This document shows positions 59,976 to 64,000 of a stretch of DNA of 64,000 bases, one piece after another. This DNA is from Yponomeuta sedellus. Taxonomy: Eukaryota > Arthropoda > Insecta > Lepidoptera > Yponomeutidae. The position numbers were made by a program, and so were the translations under genes. Below the pieces are notes generated by a model that was not told the DNA's origin, did not search any database, and worked only from the letters and a program-made list of their open reading frames with translations. Each line of letters opens with the position of its first letter. Position 1 is the first letter of the stretch. The stretch spans positions 21,615,805 to 21,679,804 of the forward strand of contig OW203736.1 of the NCBI GenBank assembly GCA_934045075.1, given 5' to 3'.

Positions 59976-62032
59976 TTAAGGCTTCAAAGTCGTCACGGGC
60001 ACCGGCGTAATACCAGCACTTGGCACATGAAAGAAGTACAGCATAAAACCAGCGGCGAGCAAGAAATGTGCTGCCAAAATCGAGCCCACTAATATGAGGA
60101 AATACTTGGACTTCCTCAGTGTAGTCATGAGCCAGTAGATGAGTACAGCTCCGGAGATAAAAGCGGCCATTAGAACCAGCAGCCATTGCAGCCAGGAAAC
60201 CTGAATAGTCCACAGGATGGCCACAGGGATGTACACGGAGAGGGAGTACCCATAAAGGCAGAATAGTGACATCATTGTGGGCGTGTTGGCACCCTGCGGA
60301 CAAAGGAGAGAGAAACAAGTTTATTTTAATTAGATATACATTTTAAAACCCTATTTAGAGGCTAAGGATTCGAACCCGCGACCTCTAGCTATCCGTGCCA
60401 GCGCTCTTCCAACTGAGCTAGTGGGCGACTCACCGGCATCAGTGAAATTTCGAACCTCTTTACATTACTCTCTGTATTACGTACAGGCAGCGACATCTGG
60501 CTGAAGTAATTTGCATCACTTGCAGCACCGAGTACCTATTTTGCAGTTAGGTTTTACATCGGAATGTATAAATACATAATAATCCAGACTATATGTGTCC
60601 CACTCGAGAGCACAGGTCTTCTTTCAGTGAGAGACCATGGGCATAATCACCACGCGTGCCCACCGCTGATTTGCAATTTCGGGCTCTGAGGTATGTGAAC
60701 TCCTCAGACACTCAGGGTTCCTCGCAATGTTTTCCTTCCGTGTTAGCGAGTGGTATTGGAACTATAACTTCACAAATGTACGCAACTGAAAAATAAAGTC
60801 ATTGGTACATGCCGGGATTCGAACCCACGACCTACCGAATGAGAATAAACCGCTCTGCTACAATCGCTTGCTATAGCATAATAATCACACATTCGTTTTC
60901 TGCACAATAGCTGTGTGGTGTCGGCCTAAAGAATAGCACCAACCCAAATTCTTCCCGCGGGTATAAAAGGCGACTAAGGGACACAAACCGGGGGGTGGGC
61001 AGCAGCGCCCCCTGCAGTACAATTCCACCAAACTGCCACCCCCAGCCCGCATGCCCAGCGTGGGGATTATGGGCATTACGCCCCAATGATGGAACAACCT
61101 TGCGCTCATTAGGGGAGGGCTATGTCCAGCAGTGGACTAATATCGCCTGAAGAAGAAGTTTTCTGCATGGGCAGTTAGAGGCTCAAACAAGGTTACAGTG
61201 ATGGATGTACCTTGAGTGGGGCCTATTGACAGATTGATTGATATCATGTAGAAACCTATTTAGAGGCTAAAAATTCCACCCATGCCGGGACTCGAACCCG
61301 CGACCTCTGGCTAACCGTGCCAGAGGTCGCGGGTTCGAGTCCCGGCATGGGTGGAATTTTTAGCCTCTAAATAGGTTTTTAAAAATTGTCCTTAGGACAG
61401 TTTAGTGCATTTTTTTTTCTTTTTTTTCTCTTCCTTGTATCTGCCATCAGCCCTTGTTTGGCTATAATCAGATGGTTTCTGGGTAGATCTGGCGGTAATA
61501 GTATAGTCATTGAGTTTTTGACTATACATCCTCAGTAGATTTGTCATCAATGAAGTGTTTTCGCCTCAGTCACCTGACATTGTGTCTGGTATCAAGCAGT
61601 GCAGCAGCCAGTGGATTCTTGTGATGGGCCAGTCGTTCTTTATACCTAAGCCCATACAATTTTAGTTCCTCAACCACTGTAGGGATCTCAAGGTATTCAT
61701 GTAGTAAGGTTAGTGCATTGAAAAGAATAAAATGATATCATGTAATCACCTAGTATTGTAATGTTTGCATGAAGCCGCAGTTTCTGCGCTACTTTGAATA
61801 AAATCCTTTCATTTAATTTCGTTTCATTAATTACCTGTATAGCCTCCTCATCGGGCGCCTGATGAGTCGTCCATTTGATGGCGGCCCACAGCGCCAGCGG
61901 TACTAGCCACACGTAACACGCGATGGCGGTGGCGGCGTAGGACACCAGGTGGAAATCGTACCGCCAGTGGACCGCCTTCGTCGCGCTCTGGAGGTAGTTG
62001 GAGATGTTGCCGCTGACAGCGATTGTAAATAT
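59976..62032 (-). CDS. YIPF1: YIPF1/YIPF2-like Yip1-domain Golgi membrane protein, 3' two exons
   Basis: Minus-strand exons 62032-61835 and 60293-59976 join in phase 0 (171 codons) and end TTLKPstop. The first exon encodes IFTIAVSGNISNYLQ and CYVWLVPLALWAAIKW; the second encodes LYGYSLSVYIPVAILW, then VSWLQWLLVLMAAFISGAVL and FLLAAGFMLYFFHVPSAG. These are the conserved membrane helices (about five spans here) of the Yip1 domain in YIPF1/YIPF2, small-GTPase-binding proteins of the Golgi membrane involved in vesicle traffic and Golgi structure. The N-terminal cytoplasmic part and first span are missing because the gene starts beyond the right edge. An AATAAA on the minus strand at 59955-59950 may end the mRNA. 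The intron holds three SINE-type elements, one carrying a LINE. Whether it is YIPF1 or YIPF2 is not settled; insects usually have one gene for both. Confidence 0.88.
60337..60565 (-). repeat. tRNA-like SINE (family 1), single antisense copy
   Basis: Antisense unit from AAAACCCTATTTAGAGG through the tRNA-like core to about 170 nt of 5' extension (CAGCGACATCTGGCTGAAGT). A deletion removes the segment between GGCTA and GGATTCGAACC. In the YIPF intron, 44 bp from the exon. Confidence 0.8.
60600..60875 (-). repeat. SINE family 4
   Basis: CAGTGAGAGACCATGGGCAT, GTGGTATTGGAACTATAACT and AAAGTCATTGGTACATGCCG, then a tRNA-like head (GGGATTCGAACCCACGACCT) antisense. Confidence 0.65.
60905..61160 (+). 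repeat. SINE family 5, copy 3
   Basis: As at 2430: TTCTTCCCGCGGG, GGGGGGTGGGCAGCAGCGCC, then TATGTCCAGCAGTGGACTAA and a GAAGAAG tail. Confidence 0.7.
61251..61732 (-). mobile_element. Palindromic family-1 SINE insertion carrying a nested LINE
   Basis: Inverted SINE halves meet at 61309-61330 (GACCTCTGGC / GCCAGAGGTC around TAACCGT). The tail side (right) is interrupted at TTAGTGCAT by a LINE end (61412-61708) and resumes to GAAAAGAATAAAA. The whole is flanked by TGATATCATGTA (61239-61250, 61733-61744), an exact 12-bp TSD. The left arm begins at AAACCTATTTAG. Confidence 0.82.
61411..61708 (-). mobile_element. Jockey-like LINE 3' end, nested, with poly(A)
   Basis: Antisense: starts with a poly(T)-rich run at 61411-61430. 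The minus strand encodes YKERLAHHKNPLAAALLDTR followed by LRRKHF, the C-terminal pattern (ry..RL..H.NPLA..LLD....RLRR) of Jockey-clade reverse transcriptases. Flanked by TTAGTGCAT duplicated on both sides (about 61402-61410 and 61709-61718). Confidence 0.7.
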
Positions 62033-62145
62033 CTGCAAGGGAGATGCTGTTATTTTTTTCTATAACTAAGCCAAATTCGATAAAAAATAGAGGTAAACAA
62101 ACCAATTTAGGGTAATCACAACTCACGTTTTACAAATCTTCTATT

Positions 62146-62342
62146 ATACTATTTTTATTTTTAATGCACTAACCCGTGCTAAGGACAAATTTAAAAACCT
62201 ATTTAGAGGCCAAAAATTTCACCCATGCCGGGATTCGAACCCGCAACCTCTGGCTATCCGTGCCAGAGCATGCACGGATAGCCAGAGGTTGCGGGTTCGA
62301 ATCCCGGCATGGGTGAAATTTTTAGCCTCTAAATAGGTTTTT
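62146..62342 (+). mobile_element. Palindromic family-1 SINE insertion
   Basis: The left end has the complete antisense tail (ACTATTTTTATTTTTAATGC). The centre at 62255-62275 is GGCTATCCGTGC / GCACGGATAGCC around CAGAGCAT. The right arm stops at AAATAGGTTT. Flanked by exact AAATCTTCTATT (62134-62145, 62343-62354). Confidence 0.88.
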
Positions 62343-62589
62343 AAATCTTCTATTGTTTACATGATTATAGCCTTTTACTTGCTAACTAGTTATTAACGAT
62401 TCCTATTGCAGCATATTTAACTAGGATCACTCAAATAACATGCATATTACCTTGTTATTTCGAAAAACTATAAAATATCGACATAATTTTTACGCGACAG
62501 CCCTACAGAAAAAGAAACATTTTGGGGAATTTAGTTTATGCCAACGAGTGAAGTTTAGTCGTTCGTCAATATGTGTAGGTATATATGGC

Positions 62590-63001
62590 ACAAGACAAAA
62601 ATATAGAAGTGCTTAGATTGCCCCCATATCATTGTGAATCAAATCCGATAGAAATCATATGGGGGCAAGGAAAAGGCCATGTTGATACCAAAAATAAAAC
62701 TTGTTAAATGGCCGAACTAAATAAAGGTCCTGTTAGATGAGGCAATAAGTAAAATTACTCCAGCAGCATGGCAACGTTGTGTTGAACACGTAATTAAAGA
62801 AGAGAAAGAATTGTATAACATAGATTTAAGAATCATGGTTGTAATATTTTTCTGGTTGTGCAATAAAGTGTTCTCTATCTATCTATCTATCTAAACGCCG
62901 AATTTGATGGTGTAATGGATAATGTCATTGATGAATTTATAATTCAAGTCTCTGGAGACACAAATTCATCCTCCTCTGTGGCCAGTGACAGTGATGATTA
63001 G
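62590..63001 (+). pseudogene. Tc1/mariner-superfamily (DDE_3-like) transposase C-terminus, decayed
   Basis: Conceptual reading: VLRLPPYHCESNPIEIIWGQ, KGHVDTKN, a frameshift, then LLDEAISKITPAAWQRCVEH and VIKEEKELYNIDLRI. After a nested retroelement (62822-62893) it continues FDGVMDNVIDEFIIQV and an acidic serine-rich end, SDSDDstop. The LPPYHCE.NPIE.IW block carries the last catalytic acid of this superfamily. The N-terminal part is missing. Confidence 0.7.
62822..62893 (+). mobile_element. Retroelement 3' end nested in the transposase remnant
   Basis: AATCATGGTTGTAATATTTT ... GTGCAATAAAGTGTTCTCTA then CTAT units, identical in plan to 57357-57417. Confidence 0.7.
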
Positions 63002-63130
63002 TGTGAACATATGAATAAAAATATATACAAAGAACTTTATTTTATTGCAATATTTGCAGTAGGTCCCAATCTCCTCATTTTCATAGTAGCATCTATAGGT
63101 ACTTATTAATATTATAAAGTTGAAGAGTTT

Positions 63131-63729
63131 GTATGTTTTTTGATTAAACGCGCTTAATTCTATTAGGAAAATCTTTATAAAACATACATCAGACCATTAC
63201 TTGAACATGCTTTTCAAGTCTGGAGTCCCTACTTTAAGAAGGACATAGACCTACTTGAAAAAGTACAGCGAAGTTTCACCAAGTTACCATACCAGCTTAA
63301 GAACAAATCTTATGAAGAAAGGCTCACAATGCTAAATTTGACAACCCTGGAAGAGAGACGGCAATGTGGAGATCTGATTGAGACATATAAGATTATGCAT
63401 GCACATTATGACCTCAATAACTTTGACAAAGTGATGTTTGAGCGGAACACTAATACCCATCTGAGAGGACACTGCTTGAAACTACAAACGACCTCATCAA
63501 ATAATAACCCACACAAGAACTTTCTCTCCAATAGAGTAGTTAAAGAATGGAACAAACTCCCTGAAGAAATAGTGACAGCCACAAGCATTAATATGTTTAA
63601 AAACAAACTGGATAAATATCTAAAGGAAACAAAACAGACAAGGAGTTAAACACAAATGTACATCTGGATACAGGCTTCACCAGTTCTATAACTGCCTGCC
63701 TGAATTACAAATAATAATAATAATAATAA
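63131..63729 (+). pseudogene. CR1/L2-superfamily LINE, reverse transcriptase C-terminus
   Basis: Open from about 63170: YIRPLLEHAFQVWSPYFKKD (Y.RP.LEy...vWsP), DLLEKVQRSFTK, LTMLNLTTLEERRQCGDLIE (L.ls.lE.RR..gDLie.yki), then FFSNRVVKEWNKLPEEIV-type end read here as FLSNRVVKEWNKLP. Stop at about 63647. An (AATAAT)n tail at 63707-63729 replaces poly(A), common in this superfamily. 5'-truncated; clade below superfamily uncertain. Confidence 0.8.
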
Positions 63730-64000
63730 AATCATGCGGCATGGCTCGCGTGGATGTTTGTTACATCTGTGTGTCATATTTCAGTGTTGTCATATGTCAT
63801 ATTCAAATCGGTTAAGCCTTTCACTATAAAATCATAAACATATAAACATAAATAAGCATTTTACATTAGTAGGAGAAACAATTTACATTTGTATGAAAAT
63901 TATTTCTAGAAAAGGTTGTTAACATCTGCCTTTTAGGTGTAAACAAGTCGTTGCCTAGCAACGGTTTGTTTATCGCTATTCGTTATCTAATTTGGCTCAG

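Overview
This is a eukaryotic, insect window, most probably from a moth or butterfly. The intergenic DNA is AT-rich. The genes are split by short introns with canonical GT/AG borders, and more than half of the window is transposable-element debris. The debris includes Lep1-type non-autonomous Helitrons (5' TC, 3' CTAG, inserted between A and T), several tRNA-derived SINE families, a mariner, Penelope-like, RTE-like, CR1/L2-like and Jockey-like fragments, and many fold-back MITEs. There is no sign of bacterial organisation. Four protein-coding genes could be assembled exon by exon, with splice phases agreeing at every junction. (1) Plus strand, 15.2-18.4 kb: a single-pass LRR + Ig transmembrane protein (935 aa, four coding exons), preceded by a CpG-rich promoter at about 13.4-13.7 kb and a spliced 5'UTR. 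(2) Minus strand, 43.7 down to 29.8 kb: the first seven coding exons (276 codons) of the PWWP + 6-phosphogluconate-dehydrogenase-like chromatin factor GLYR1/N-PAC (Drosophila Ndf). (3) Plus strand, 44.0-56.5 kb: a complete 12-exon gene (818 aa) for the checkpoint adaptor ATRIP (Drosophila mus304), divergent from GLYR1 across a promoter of about 360 bp. (4) Minus strand, 62.0-59.98 kb: the last two exons of a YIPF1/YIPF2 Golgi membrane protein, whose start lies beyond the right edge. Left flank (0-13 kb): repeats only, including a hAT-like element with an 8-bp target duplication and a frameshifted mariner inserted in an older repeat. The empty form of that older repeat survives at 41.5 kb. Middle (19-43 kb): SINEs, palindromic SINE insertions, fold-back elements and a 61-bp minisatellite. 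Some of these lie in the introns of GLYR1. The ATRIP introns carry a 336-bp GATA microsatellite, a Helitron, an RTE-like LINE, a Penelope-like fragment and SINEs. The strongest unusual signals are four. One tRNA-like SINE family repeatedly sits in the genome as head-to-head palindromes flanked by 12-14 bp target duplications, always with one arm lacking the last ~50 nt. A 72-bp in-frame duplication of an ATRIP intron/exon border creates two competing acceptors. A retroelement tail supplies the polypyrimidine tract of another ATRIP acceptor. The cytoplasmic tail of the LRR-Ig protein is built from 22-residue repeats that coincide with exon borders. The 3' half of GLYR1 was not found anywhere in the window. 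The genes belong to unrelated pathways (cell surface, chromatin/transcription, DNA-damage checkpoint, Golgi trafficking). Only the divergent GLYR1/ATRIP pair looks likely to share regulation.
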